Shown here piece by piece: positions 33,201-43,448 of a stretch of DNA of 64,000 bases. This DNA is from Azolla caroliniana. Taxonomy: Eukaryota; Polypodiophyta. The stretch lies in NCBI GenBank assembly GCA_043228905.1, contig JBHGNT010000010.1:3782001-3846000 (forward strand), read 5' to 3'. The notes beneath the pieces are model-generated. The model saw only the letters and a list, made by a program, of their open reading frames with translations. It was not told where the DNA came from and did not search any database. The position numbers and the translations under genes were made by a program. Within the stretch, counting starts at the first letter, position 1; the number at the start of each line of letters is the position of its first letter.

Positions 33201-34167
33201 ATTAGCTGGTCTAGTAGCTAATTAGCTATAATGGTGGCTAATTAGCTATCCTAACTAATTAGCTATCATGGTAGTAGCTATTGAGAGTAGCCAGTTACCT
33301 ATGTAGTAGCTATCATAGTAGCTAATTAGCTATCATGGTAGCTAATTAGCTTTCCTAGTAGCTAATTAGCTGGTAATAACGAAATAGCTAACTAGCTACC
33401 ATGATAAATGTAAATACCTGAGGTACATCAAGAAGATGAATGGGATGCTCCTCGTATTGATTTCTTCCAACACGTTTCCTGCATAAATCCTTTTTATTGG
33501 GTGAAACCCTACTCTCATTAGTCCAAAACATTGTGATTACATCCTTGATTTCAAATGTTATGGGTGTCATTGGCTTACATCTTGTAGTTAGCTTTAGTAG
33601 ACTAGTTCCTTCACCCGAGGAAATTATACGGTTCATTGTATTGTACACTGTTTTTCTACTAACACCAATTACCTTAGATAGCTCACTGATGTTTATATCG
33701 TCAACATCACTATTAAGTAACATCATTAGACTAGACCTTTTTAAGACAAGATCATCTTCTGACCTGCTCATGGATACGAAACTATTACGAAGATTATTTA
33801 CTAAAATAGATGATATGTTTGCATTAAGACCATCACAATCAACTAAGTCCTTTATCGATGGATCATTACATATTCCATAAAGTACTACCTTCTTTTCTTC
33901 ATTGCTGATGTGCTTGGTTTGAACATTGAAATAGTCTACAACCTTTCTCTCTATGATGGTAGTCGCATTACTTACATTCTCATCTAAACTATCCTTACCT
34001 TTACTGAGTGTGGCTTTCGTATCCTTCAACAATTGACGATGTTTCCTTTTTTTTTCTGCCCAATAGTTTCGTATGGCTTGTTGTGTCCTGATAACATCAT
34101 CCCTATCCTTATGATCATTGAGGGGTAATTCTAAACACCCTTCTTCCCCTTCCATTTGGCTAGACAT
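30242..34167 (-). pseudogene. Sola-like transposase, two exons, one in-frame TAG
   Basis: Exon 1 is 34167-33418 and exon 2 is 32083-30242 (donor cag/gtattt, acceptor acgcag/gtc), in phase, giving about 863 residues. Residues 159-182 (INISELSKVIGVSRKTVYNT) form a helix-turn-helix. Exon 2 opens with a Cys-rich region (YTCCCIYHVQM, CTCGCQIC, CVMGLCQDCG). The catalytic core has Asp465 (VVDFAENYTF), Asp548 (WSDGAASQFK) and Glu587/Asp589 (GHGKGEHDGAGAVIKR); the three acids and the spacing suit a DDD/E RNase H-fold transposase. The C-terminus (FYILKCTVSKQC...GIFYAKLDDYEYVYRLL) may be a BAH-like fold. A TAG at codon 444 (31502-31504) separates the Cys-rich region from the core, so this copy is probably dead. 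Confidence 0.82.
32084..33417 (-). repeat. Transposase intron filled with AGCTAATTAGCT array
   Basis: The only intron of the transposase gene consists of AGCTAATTAGCT copies spaced every 20 bp or so by links such as atcatggt, gtcctagt and attctagt, with a higher-order repeat of about 360 bp (the ttggttgtcc variant near 32402 recurs at 32742). Both splice sites lie just outside the array. Confidence 0.92.
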
Positions 34168-34479
34168 GTTAAAACCCTAAATTTCCAGAAAAAAAAACAA
34201 GTATTAAAGATGGCTATGGGCAACAACAATACACAAAAATATTCCACACAATACACAAGATTAGACACAACAATACACAAGATAATCAATAGACAGAAAA
34301 GTTATTGCAATCCAAGACCGAACAGTAGAGGATTTCACTCTGTTGGATCCAACAGTTGAGGAGGCGATCCAAGACCGACCAATGGCAACAACTGAGTGTA
34401 GAATGTTGCCGTTGGATGAGTGAACTCCGTCAAATCGAAATGTGGAAGCAATCCGGGACTGGACAGTAGTGGCAACTGA
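34168..34479. other. Upstream region of the transposase gene
   Basis: AT-rich, with ggcaacaacaatacacaa words; no reading frame or clear promoter box recognised. It presumably holds the transposase promoter. Confidence 0.4.
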
Positions 34480-35235
34480 GTATAGAATGATGGCAATGGA
34501 GGAGAGAACCCCGTCAGATTGAACAGTTACCGATGATGCTTGAAACGCACATAGAAGGCACTTAAGAATAGGGTGGCATAGAGAAGAGAACCCCGTCAGA
34601 TTGAACAGTTACCAATGATGCTTGAAACGCACAGTAGCGGCCCCTGAGTGAGAGTGGAAAAGAGAAGAGAACCCCGTCAGATTGAACAGTTACCAATGAT
34701 GCTTGAAACGCACAGTAGCGGCCCCTGAGTGAGAGTGGAAAAGAGAAGAGAACCCCGTCAGATTGAATAGCTCTTCGATTATGCTTGGAACGCACAGTAG
34801 CAACCCCTGAGTGTAGAGTGGCAAAGAGAAGAGAACCCCGTCAGATTGAACAACTCTTTGATGATGCTTGGAACGCACAGCAGCGGCCCCTGAGTGTAGA
34901 GTGGCACAGAGAAGAGAACCCCCTCAGATTGAACAGCTCTTTGATGATGCTTGGAACGCACAGTAATGGCCCCTGAGTGTAGAGTGGCACAGAGAAGAGA
35001 ACCCCCTCAGATTGAACAGCTCTTTGATGATGCTTGGAACGCACAGTAATGGCCCCTGAGTGTAGAGTGGCACAGAGAAGAGAACCCCGTCAGATTGAAC
35101 AGCTCTTTGATGATGCTTGGAATGCACAATAGTGGCCCCTGAGTGTAGAGTGTCACAGAGAAGAGAACCCCGTCAGATTGAGCAGCTCTTTGATGATGCT
35201 TGGAACGCACAGTAGCAGCCCCTCAGTGTAGAGTG
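34480..35235. repeat. About nine tandem copies of an 83-bp unit
   Basis: Unit contains agagaagagaaccccgtcag, attgaacagctctttgatga and tgcttggaacgcacagtag. Spacing is 83 bp in the distal copies. It lies between the transposase start and the right end of the transposon. The open frames through it (for example 34841-35044) exist because the unit lacks stops in one frame. Confidence 0.9.
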
Positions 35236-35549
35236 GCGGCAGGTGGACTCGATAGGGTTTAGCAACAGGGGTAGCAACTAACCCACAGTACTCAACTAGA
35301 GATGGCCTACGTGATGTGGCAAAGGATCATGCATAATGGACCTAGGAATTCGATATATAATTTATGGTACACATTTATGGTGCACACATCAATTTATGTT
35401 GCACATTTATGGCACTCATTTACATATGTAATTAAAACACTCTAGTATTTTCAATGGTAGTTTTTTGCATACTTAATTTATTAATGCTTTTTACTAAAAT
35501 GACTATTTATCAATGGTAGCTTTTTGCATAGCTAATTAACATAGCTAAT
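35236..35549. other. AT-rich subterminal region of the Sola-like element
   Basis: No gene. It contains tcaatggtagctttttgcat twice (about 35450 and 35510) and, next to the terminal repeat, ctaattaacatagctaatt, related to the 12-mer of the introns. Confidence 0.6.
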
Positions 35550-35574
35550 TGTTTCCACTCGCATGCTTTCACCC
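35550..35574 (-). repeat. Right terminal inverted repeat of the Sola-like element
   Basis: TGTTTCCACTCGCATGCTTT followed by CACCC; reverse complement of the left end with one mismatch. TTTG (35575-35578) follows as the target duplication. Confidence 0.93.
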
Positions 35575-37896
35575 TTTGACGCCCAGCCGGTCGAACAGCT
35601 CCTCAGCTTCTCGCACATGTTGCTCTCCTCGGTCCGTCACGATCCTCCCTACGCACCCGTACCGACACACTACCTCTTCGATAAGGAACCGGCATACCGC
35701 CACGGTTGTCTTGTTCTGCAATGCACGGCCTTCCACCTGGTTCGTTAAGTCTTCCCGTGCAAGCATCAGGTATTGCATCTATCCTACTCCCATCGGCATT
35801 GTCACCAAGTCCACCATCCACTTGAAATGGACCGCAGGCGGGTAAGTCGGGTGTAGCTCGTCCCGATGTCGGACTACAGAGTGCATCTGTCAGCTTTCAC
35901 AAGTCGTTACGAACTGATGCACGTCTTGGTACAACCCCAGCCACCAGTACTTCTCCTTCAGCTTCTCGAACGCGGCCCATGTTCCGCGGTGCCCGGCCCA
36001 GGAACTCTCGTGAAATGCCGCCAGTAGTTCCTCCTGTTCTTCTTTCTTTGCCACTACTCGGAGCGGGACGCCATTTCTTTTCTTTGGGTGCCTCCATATG
36101 CACTCGTCCTGCAGGAAGAATCGGTACGGCTTCTTCTATACACGGCTCACCTCCTCTCTCGTCCATGCTGCGTCCGACGTCATCGTCCATAGGAACCTCC
36201 CGATTTGGAGCCACTCCCCGTCGTACCTGCTTTCGTCAAATTCGTTAAGCGCCAGAGTGTCCTTTTTCCTCGCTGTTACGTTAGCCGACCTGAAGAAGTC
36301 CTCGCCGACTTCTTCGTCATCCGAAACCATGTCGTCTTCGTCGTTGAACCTCGCCCTCGAAAGCATGTCGGCCATGGCGTTGTCCTTTCTGGAGATGTGC
36401 CGTATCTCCGGGTTCAGGGACTTAATGTACGCTATCCACCGGAGCATTGCTAAGTATCGGCAGGCAGTCCGTCTCGATGATCACCTCCGTCCCAATCAGA
36501 TAGTCCTTGTCGGCCTTGATTGCCGAAACGATACCCCAAAGCTCACGCTTAACTTGGGCGTATCCTCGCTGCCGCTCGCTCAATACCTTCGCCCCGAACC
36601 GGATCGGGAATCGTAGGCCGTCCTTGTCCTCTTGACTGATTACCCACCCGATCCCGGTCGGGCTCGTGTCCACCGTCACGCAAATGGGGACACCCATGCC
36701 GTAAACCACTTTACGGAGGGCCGGCGCTACCGTAAGTGCCTCCTTTAGTCTCCGGACCAACTCCGTGTGCTCCGTCCTCCACTCCAACCCACGCCCTTTC
36801 TTCAATAGCCCGTAGAGAGGCTCCGCAACATGCGCGTAGTGTGGAACCCAGATGTGGTAGAACGCGCATGCTCCTAAGAATCTGCGGACCTCCATGAACG
36901 ACCCGCAATCGTCCCTCATCGCTGAGATGGCCTCTACCTTTGCCGAAGAAGGTTTCCTACCATAGGGCCCGCATAGGTGTCCGACCACCAAGATCTCCGA
37001 CTGCCCAAACGCCGATTTTTCTCCGGAGAAGGTGTATCGTGTGTTTTCGAGCCTCCACAACACCTTCTCGCAGTCGTTGATGTGGTTCCCGACGAACCTC
37101 CAGTATCCGTCTAGCCCGACAGTTTCCAGCGAAGGCCTCTGTGAACTCATCTATGGTCGGTCCGATTCCTGTGTTACGGATGGTCACCTTGTTGACCGAT
37201 TGCAGGTCCTAAATGAAGCGCAACGTGCCGTTCTTCTTCGGCACCGTAAACCACCGATTCGAATACGGGGCACTCGACGGTTCGAGGATGCCCATCTCCA
37301 CCTTTTGCTTTAGAAGCTCCATCAACTTTGGGATGTGAGCTCTCGGCACCGGAATCGGTTTGAGATTCCACGGTACATGCGGTACCGTGAAGATCACCAT
37401 CGGTTCGACGATCGTCGGGTCCACGCACCCGATCTCCTCTGGCGAGAACACGAAGGCTTTCCCATGCCTTCTGAGCATTCTCCGAAACCTATTCTCCTCC
37501 GCCGGTAGTAGAAAGCCACCCCCACCAACCTTGAGCTCCCGTAACATTATGTTGGTGAATCGGTGCCCTATGCCAGCCGGATTCCATAAACTCGGGTCCG
37601 ACGCGACCCCTTTTATCCGCTCCTCACTGCCCTTTGGCAAGGGTGCCGCGACTGGCCTCACCTTCCGGTCCACAGTCTTGTACTTTGTATTCACGCGGGA
37701 CGTTTGATCCGACCCGATCTTTTCCCCGAAGTCCGCGATGACTTCATACATTCCCATCGAACCAACCGGAACAGTCCGGTCTTCTCTAAGGTCTTCACCG
37801 ATCACCTTTCGCAACTCGCCCAAGGTGTCGTCAAAAGAGACTGCCTCCACAGCGCCGATGATGTCTTCTGTTACCGGCCGGCAAAAGAGTCTAGAG
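35575..37896 (-). pseudogene. G1 pol: RT, RNase H and first half of integrase
   Basis: G-lineage gypsy pol on the minus strand. 37850-37209 encodes the pre-RT linker and RT fingers (EEIGCVDPTIVEPMVIF, PYSNRWFTVPKKNGTLRF). A stop follows, and then AFAGN joins directly to VGLDGYWRFVGNHINDCEKV: compared with G4 and G7, about 90 codons of RT palm including the FLDD motif are deleted. 37150-36422 gives RT thumb and RNase H (CGPYGRKPSSAKVEAIS, VTVDTSPTGIGWV), 36447-36136 the linker (KDNAMADMLSRARF), and 35778-35569 the integrase core up to DRLGVK, where the Sola-like element enters. The 5' end is cut by G2's LTR. Confidence 0.87.
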
Positions 37897-38305
37897 TGTG
37901 AAACGAAGGAGTTATTTAATTATTAAGGAATGGTTGTAAGTAAGCTATTAGTGTGGATAAACGGACCGGAATCGGTATGCCGTTCCGGATCCGGACCGAT
38001 CCTGAACAGGTGCGGATGGCACCGTTTTGTAGTACAAACCGGAAACCTATTTAAAGGCCCGAATACAATGTAATGAGCAGCGGATAATTAATGAAGCTTA
38101 GTGTTTTTATCTCTCTGTGTTAATTGCAGTTCTGTATTCATTGTTATATCTTACGCGTGTGATTACTAAGTACGATCTTGCTAAGTAACCTAATTAAGTC
38201 GGATTAATCGTTGAGCCTAATCCTCTTGTCATAACACCCCTTTGGTGAAGTGTCTTCCGTAGACACCCTGTGTTAGGCCATTGTCCGGCCCTAAGAATTA
38301 ACACA
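37897..38305 (+). mobile_element. G2 5' LTR
   Basis: Starts TGTGAAACG and ends TTAACACA (TGTG..CACA), 409 bp. G1 homology ends just to its left. It has a TATA-like ctatttaaagg near 38047-38057. No second copy is in the window, so the left edge relies on the end of G1 homology and the terminal repeat. Confidence 0.65.
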
Positions 38306-38310
38306 GTTTT

Positions 38311-38325
38311 TGGCGACCACGATTC
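38311..38325 (+). promoter_or_regulatory. G2 primer binding site
   Basis: TGGCGACCACGATTC in the context gtttttggcgacc, resembling the TTTGGCG primer region of Tat/Athila-type gypsy elements and differing from the G-lineage site. Confidence 0.6.
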
Positions 38326-38356
38326 TTGTTTTTGCAGCGAACGACGGCATGAATGG

Positions 38357-39706
38357 ATGACTAGATCAACGCACGACCTGTTACAGATCGAACTCGACGC
38401 CTTGCCGAAAGGCAAAGGAGACGTGAGGCTTTCCAGCAAGCGGTGCAGGAAATTAGAGCGGATCGCTCGTTTTCCAGCGTAATCCGGAGAGTAGCGGAGG
38501 AGTCCCTCTGGTTACAGCAAACATCGCACCTGGACGACGGCAGCGACCTAAGCAGACTCCGGGAAACTGAATCCCTTCTCCATGCGTTGGCAAGCGGAGA
38601 AGGCGAAGCAGAAGCCTTTTCAGCGTATGAATCGGATTCCGAAGGGGGATACAGCGTGCACACGAACTACCGTAGCAGCAACGACACCCTAGGCGAACCG
38701 GAGGACGAAGGATCGGACACCTTACCGACACCGGAACCGGAAGTGCTAAGGCTGGAACCGCCGGAACCAAAAGCAAAGGAAGAGCGACCTCCGACACCGG
38801 AAGTCGAGGAGGAGAGGCCTTCGTCACCAAAAGAAGAGGAAAGACCACCGACGTCGGAGACAAATCCTAAATGCGCTCCGGGAACCCCTACGCACGGTTT
38901 GCACGGTAATTGACTTCCGCGCAAGTACCATCGACCAGGTCATTGACCGGGTGAGAGAGATGGAAAAGACAAGCTCCTGGCTCACACTAGGAGCACTCCA
39001 ACGGGCGTTACCGTCCGATGAAGACCTCCGGTTTCGGAAAGCAATACAGTGCACAACCTGCTTGAATTCCGGACACTCGGCACTAGAATGCACTATGAGG
39101 ACGCAATGTGTAATCTGTCAATCCAAGGGCCATACGACGGATAGGTGCGAGTCTAATCTATTGAACCGGCAAGCACCGCCCGTCCGACAAATAGAGCCAC
39201 GCAGCAGCTGGGATGAAGAAGAGGAACGTTGGCGGCGAATGGACCAATACCGACCGGCATAGGATGTCCGGTATGGCGATCGACGGGAGAATGATGTCCG
39301 GTACGATGATCGGCGGGATAACTACAACCAGCACGATAGAAATGATCTGTACCGGGATTACAATAGACGATACGAACATTATGACCGGGAGCACTCCCCC
39401 GGGTATCGTCAGCAACGGGAGGAATACGGTAGATATAACGACCAACCTCGTCAAGAGTACCGCAATAAGAAGAACTATAACAAAAACCGGTATTTAAAAA
39501 AAGGCGGCCACCCACGGGATCCGGAACAAGGAGCTTCAAGCAGCCAACCAGCCCAAAACCCCGCGCTTGCCAGAGGACCTGCCCCGGGTACAACAAACAA
39601 TGTTGAATTCAGCAATACCCGGAAAGCCTACTACTACTACTGCCGATAGGAAGGCCATTATAGTAATCAATGCCTGGCTAAGAGCTATGACAAATGACCG
39701 GCAGTA
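38357..39706 (+). pseudogene. G2 Gag, broken
   Basis: Gag of a different gypsy lineage. It starts MTRSTHDLLQIELDALPKGK, shifts frame near 38430 (then QQAVQEIRADRSFSSVIRRV), and has a Glu/Pro-rich tract with PPTPEVEEERPSS-type repeats. Another frame (38951-39262) holds two adjacent CCHC knuckles (CTTCLNSGHSALEC, CVICQSKGHTTDRC). After a stop at 39260 comes an Arg/Tyr/Asp-rich tail (YGDRRENDVRYDDRRDNYN) and a degenerate third knuckle (YYYYCR-stop-EGHYSNQC). Several stops; not functional. Confidence 0.75.
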
Positions 39707-39709
39707 AAT

Positions 39710-40847
39710 ATGGTAGTCCCTGAAGTGGCAGATCTGCAGCAGGTGACCACAAGGTCGAAGGGCATGGCCAAGGAATGGGAGACGCAAGAGACCATCCGGA
39801 AGCAAGTGACGGAATGGGTGAAGAAAGCAAACAAGCAAAACGTAACAGACTTAGAGCGGCAAAAGGAGAACACCATAGGGCTTGCCGGCGGCAGTCACTC
39901 CGAGAACGAGACATGGCAGGCGTTGCAAGAATGCCAGATTACGTTGCCACTAGGAAGACTCCTACAGCTCGTGCCGAGATTCACGGAAGGACTGAAGACA
40001 ACCATGACGGAAGGAGAATCATCACTGGCACCGGTACTCTTCTCGAATCCGGAGGAGGGACCAACGATGGTGGACACCAACAGTCCGGTAATTACTGCCA
40101 TTGTAAAAGGGAAAGAACTACCTGGCACAGTAATAGACGGAGGCTCCGGTGTGAATGTAACAAGCCTCCGGACGTGTGATGCCCTAGGAATCCACGAGTG
40201 GGAGCCGTGTCCGTTCTGATTACGGATGGCCGATACAAGCTCAGTGCAGCCGACAGGATTAATACGAAAATTAGAAGTCATTGTTGGCGGTCATACATTT
40301 CACATCTCGGCAGTAGTGCTACAATTACAGCCACAAGGCGCGTACCCGCTATTGATGGGGCGGCCGTGGTTGAAAACGACACATATCAAACAGAATTGGA
40401 GGAAAAACATAATTACCTTCCGGCGAGGAAAAGCCAAGGTACGTGTACCAACACAGCCAAGGACGAGCAATGACAAGGAATGTACACCGTTGTATGCAGA
40501 GTGCATCAACATGCTAGAAGGGTTAGCTGACGAAGAAGAAGCTCAGTACTTGCAGGAAAACCCGAAGATCGTACCTCTCTTCGAAATTGACATTGCCGAA
40601 GCAGTAGCACCATACTTACCACAACCGGAAGAGACTGAAGTAGAACCGGATAAGGACGCAATCCGAGAGTTAGGGCAAGCGTAGGAAGCGTTGCAATGGG
40701 AAATGGCCGTTTCACAACGCTTAAAAGCGTCGCAACTTGAAGAGGTGAACTTAGGGACCACGAACGAAGCAAAACTGGTGCACATCGCCAAGGAGATGAA
40801 GTCCGAAGACAAAATGGCGATGATCACACTTCTCACGGCGATGTACA
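39710..40847 (+). pseudogene. G2 aspartic protease and start of RT linker, truncated
   Basis: 39710-40219 contains VIDGGSGVNVTSLRTCDALG, a protease active site with DGG in place of D(S/T)G. After a stop at 40217 it continues in another frame (40226-40684) with RMADTSSVQPTGLIRKLEVI, YPLLMGRPWL and ITFRRGKAKVRV, usual for this gypsy protease type. The last coding residues (AKEMKSEDKMAMITLL) introduce the RT, but the element ends at about 40847, where LTR2 sequence begins. RT, RNase H and integrase are absent. Confidence 0.78.
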
Positions 40848-41518
40848 GAAAACAAAGGGGGTAGAAACACCCGACACCATCAGAGACACGGATGTGCAAA
40901 ACCATATATATATATATATATCTATATCTATATATATATATATATTACAAGAAGGAGATACAACCTTGGCTTCGAGTTGGACCAAGGTAGGTTAGGTTAC
41001 AACAACAGTCTACTGTCAAGCCGCCGATCGGGGAGCTCTCGGGCTTGTCACGCCGATCAGGGTCTTGCATAGGAGGCCGAGCAGAAGCAAACCCCACTGA
41101 ACATACAAGCTCTTCACCGGACTAAACCCTAACAAACACGAAAGAGAAGAAGAAAGCTACCAAGATGAAACCCTAAAACGAAGTAGGGTGAAAGACAAAG
41201 TACAAACCCTAAGGGAATAAGTGAAAGAGGAAGACCAAGAATTACCCTAAATCTAACGGTATACCCTCCTAACTCAAAATGGGCAACCCCTTTACAAAGG
41301 GCGCTCCCTTCCTTTTATAGAACGAGGAGAGGGATGCATAACAATGTGGGATAAATCCCGATTTACATGGGATTCTCTGTCCCGACTGGACTCCTACTCG
41401 GCGTCATTAAGGCACCCCTATTATTCACACGTTTTACAGGGGTGAGCGCACATGATGCCCTCCGCCGATTCTCCTGATATTCCCTGGTTTCTAACCTTGG
41501 CCCGGAATCTTCACGACA
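40848..41518 (-). mobile_element. LTR2-family LTR, truncated at 3' end
   Basis: Minus-strand LTR from TGTCGTGAAG at 41518, with TATA box ctataaaagg near 41310-41320 and a (TA)n run at 40905-40946, ending inside the LTR at ttttctgtacat where G2 begins. The flank at 41519 (acgtgcatggg) continues a G3-type interior. Confidence 0.78.
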
Positions 41519-41914
41519 ACGTGCATGGGAAGTAATCAGAGTTCGGCACGGGTGGTGCTGAACAACGAGAAGGGGATGCAAGGCACACGGAGGTGAGGGA
41601 ACAGGACTACAAGTGCGAAGGCGGGTTGCCAGTTCAAGTGATCTCGCGCAGAAGGCCGGAGAGGGATCCTCCACATTGGTTCTGGAGATCTTGGTAGTTC
41701 AAGCCGTCGTGGCAACGTAAGACCAAGGAGAAGGTAGGTGGCGGCGAGAGGACGAAGGCGGTGAAGAACAGCGTGGAATGAGAATCGGGATGACGCAAAG
41801 GTCAACGGAGGCCAAGCGGGTCATCACAGGTGCTCCTCGGACGGAGGACACCTCGTATCCAAAGGGACGAGAAGCGTGCATGCAGTCGAAAGAAGGGCCA
41901 ACGGGGAAGCATGT
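41519..41914 (+). other. G3-type interior fragment (element G8, part 1)
   Basis: Matches the reverse complement of 13440-13740 (gagttcggcac, cctccacattggttctggag, aggtaggtggcggcgag), so it is plus-strand interior of a G3-type element. It is the oldest layer of this nest; parts 2 and 3 are at 42614-42728 and 56603-56711. Confidence 0.75.
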
Positions 41915-42613
41915 TGTCGCGGTAATCCGCGAGGGCATGTCGAAAGGGGCGGGACCATGGGGGTCTCAAACGAGGGAGAAAGGGATGCCAAGAAACCAAC
42001 TCCAGACATGTACCAGGGGCAACCGAATACGAGAGAGAGAGAGAGAGAGAGCACATGCTCAACACCGACTCTTATGTACAGGAAACAAAGGAGGGGAGCT
42101 ATGCACCCAACACCATCAGAGACACCATTGTGCACAAACAGACATGAATATGTATATATATTAAGGGGAAGATACAACCCCAGCTCCGAGCCAGGCTACA
42201 CTCAGAACAAGAACAAGAACTTAACCCTAACAGAGCTTTGCCGCCATGGCTGCGGCGCCCAACATCTCAAGAAGAAGAAGAAGAAGAAGAAGACTACCAA
42301 GAAGTTACTAACCCTAGAAAAATTCTTAACAAAATGACCCTCGACCAAAATGGTATACCCTTGTGACTCTAAATGGGCAACCCCTCTACAAGGGACCCTC
42401 CCTTCCTTTTATAGAACAAGGAGAGGGACCCGTTACAATGTGGGATAAATCCTGATTTACATGGGATTCTCTATCCCGACTTGACTCCTACTCGGCGCCA
42501 TAAAGGCACCCCTATTATTCACATGTTTTTACAAGGGTAAGTGCACATGATGCACTCCGTCGATTCTTCCGGTATTCCCCGGTTTCTCACCATGGCCTGG
42601 AATCTTCACGACA
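41915..42613 (-). mobile_element. Solo LTR, LTR2 family
   Basis: Minus strand, TGTCGTGAAG at 42613 to ATTACCGCGACA at 41915, 699 bp. Flanks ATGT (41911-41914) and ACGC (42614-42617) correspond to a 4-bp duplication with two C-to-T changes; 10500-10560 shows the uninterrupted site (gaagcacgcacactacgg). It is inserted in element G8. Confidence 0.8.
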
Positions 42614-42728
42614 ACGCGCACTACGGGATCGCGGCGAATGACCTATCGACAGGTCGAACAAGCCTATAGGGAGGCAAACGCAGAGATGGAACCGGAGCCA
42701 ACAGTTCAAACCGGCGAGGCCAATGCGT
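42614..42728 (+). other. G8 interior, part 2
   Basis: Homologous to 10517-10630 (cactacgggatc, gcggcgaatgacc, ggtcgaacaagcc). The last four bases GCGT are the left target duplication of G4. Confidence 0.75.
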
Positions 42729-43448
42729 TGTTGTGCCTTTCGGCTCCTGATCGTTGCGTGAGTCGGGTGGGAACCACCGAGGTTTTGGACTAGGAGGAAG
42801 AAAAATACAAATAAGGCTAGTAAAGAATAGGTATAAAGAGTTATAAGATAAGAATCTCGTGAATCCCACGAGTTTTGTATATTTAGTCAATTTTAGGTAG
42901 TAAGAGAGAATTATTTTAGCAAATTCATGAATCCCACGAATATTTTAGATTGATTGATCATTATAGAAAAATAATCAACAAAAACTACAATGTGCTCCCC
43001 ATCCTTGTATAGTGATGGGAGAGACTAAGCATAGCTACATGCTTTTTTCTAATATGTTCATGCACACTAAATGTGCATGTGATGCTTTTCTAATCCTTGC
43101 TTTTATTTGCTAAATATAGTGCTCACGCACGCTAGATGTGCATGAGTCACTTTTTAGTTGCTTGCTTTTTCTATAAAATATTCACGCACTCTAAAAATGC
43201 ATGATTTACCTTTTAATAAAGGTAGGCGCAAATAAAGGACTTATAGTTATTAAATCTATTTGTGGAACACTAAAGATAAGGTAGCATAATGGTAAAGTTG
43301 AGGTTTGGCTACATGGAGGTTATAGGGTTCGAATCTTGCCTTATGCACGTGATAAATATTTTGATATATTATTTATTTATTTATATGTATCTAAAATCGG
43401 ATGTATTATTTTATGGTTTTCACGTAGTGTGTGGAATACACTACGACA
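42729..43448 (-). repeat. G4 3' LTR (LTR3 family)
   Basis: 720 bp; on the minus strand it starts TGTCGTAGTG at 43448 right after the purine-rich end of pol (gttcggagggggcaag) and ends GGCACAACA. It includes tRNA-like boxes on the opposite strand (43281-43335). Confidence 0.9.
43281..43335 (+). other. tRNA-like A and B boxes inside LTR3
   Basis: GTAGCATAATGGTAAAG (43281-43297) resembles a pol III A box and GGGTTCGAATC (43325-43335) a B box, at tRNA-like spacing. The other LTR3 copies have them too (56436-56489 on the same strand; about 4169-4228 on the opposite strand, degenerate). A full cloverleaf cannot be folded, so this is not a tRNA gene; a SINE remnant captured by the LTR is likely. 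Confidence 0.55.

Larger units (their letters stand above)
17602..35574. mobile_element. Large Sola-like DNA transposon
   Basis: 17,973-bp element inserted in the G1 integrase. The ends are 25-bp inverted repeats GGGT(A/G)AAAGCATGCGAGTGG.., and the target duplication is TTTG (17598-17601 and 35575-35578). Deleting the element plus one TTTG restores the integrase frame (GVK-LSLTKAYNP), so both boundaries are exact. It carries a minus-strand transposase (30242-34167) and two plus-strand genes (17853-22060, 22234-23364). A 6.2-kb copia element (23643-29868) is nested in it, so its own length is about 11.7 kb. The 4-bp duplication and three-Asp core suggest the Sola superfamily as I remember it; no database check was possible. 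Confidence 0.9.

Noticed and set aside
34562-35210. Overlapping minus frames with repeated SDGVLFS-type units
   Set aside because: Produced by the 83-bp tandem repeat; shifted copies at 83-bp steps, no protein family recognised.
43281-43345. Possible tRNA gene
   Set aside because: A and B boxes are present but acceptor and anticodon stems do not pair convincingly; repeated in LTR3 copies, so a repeat remnant.
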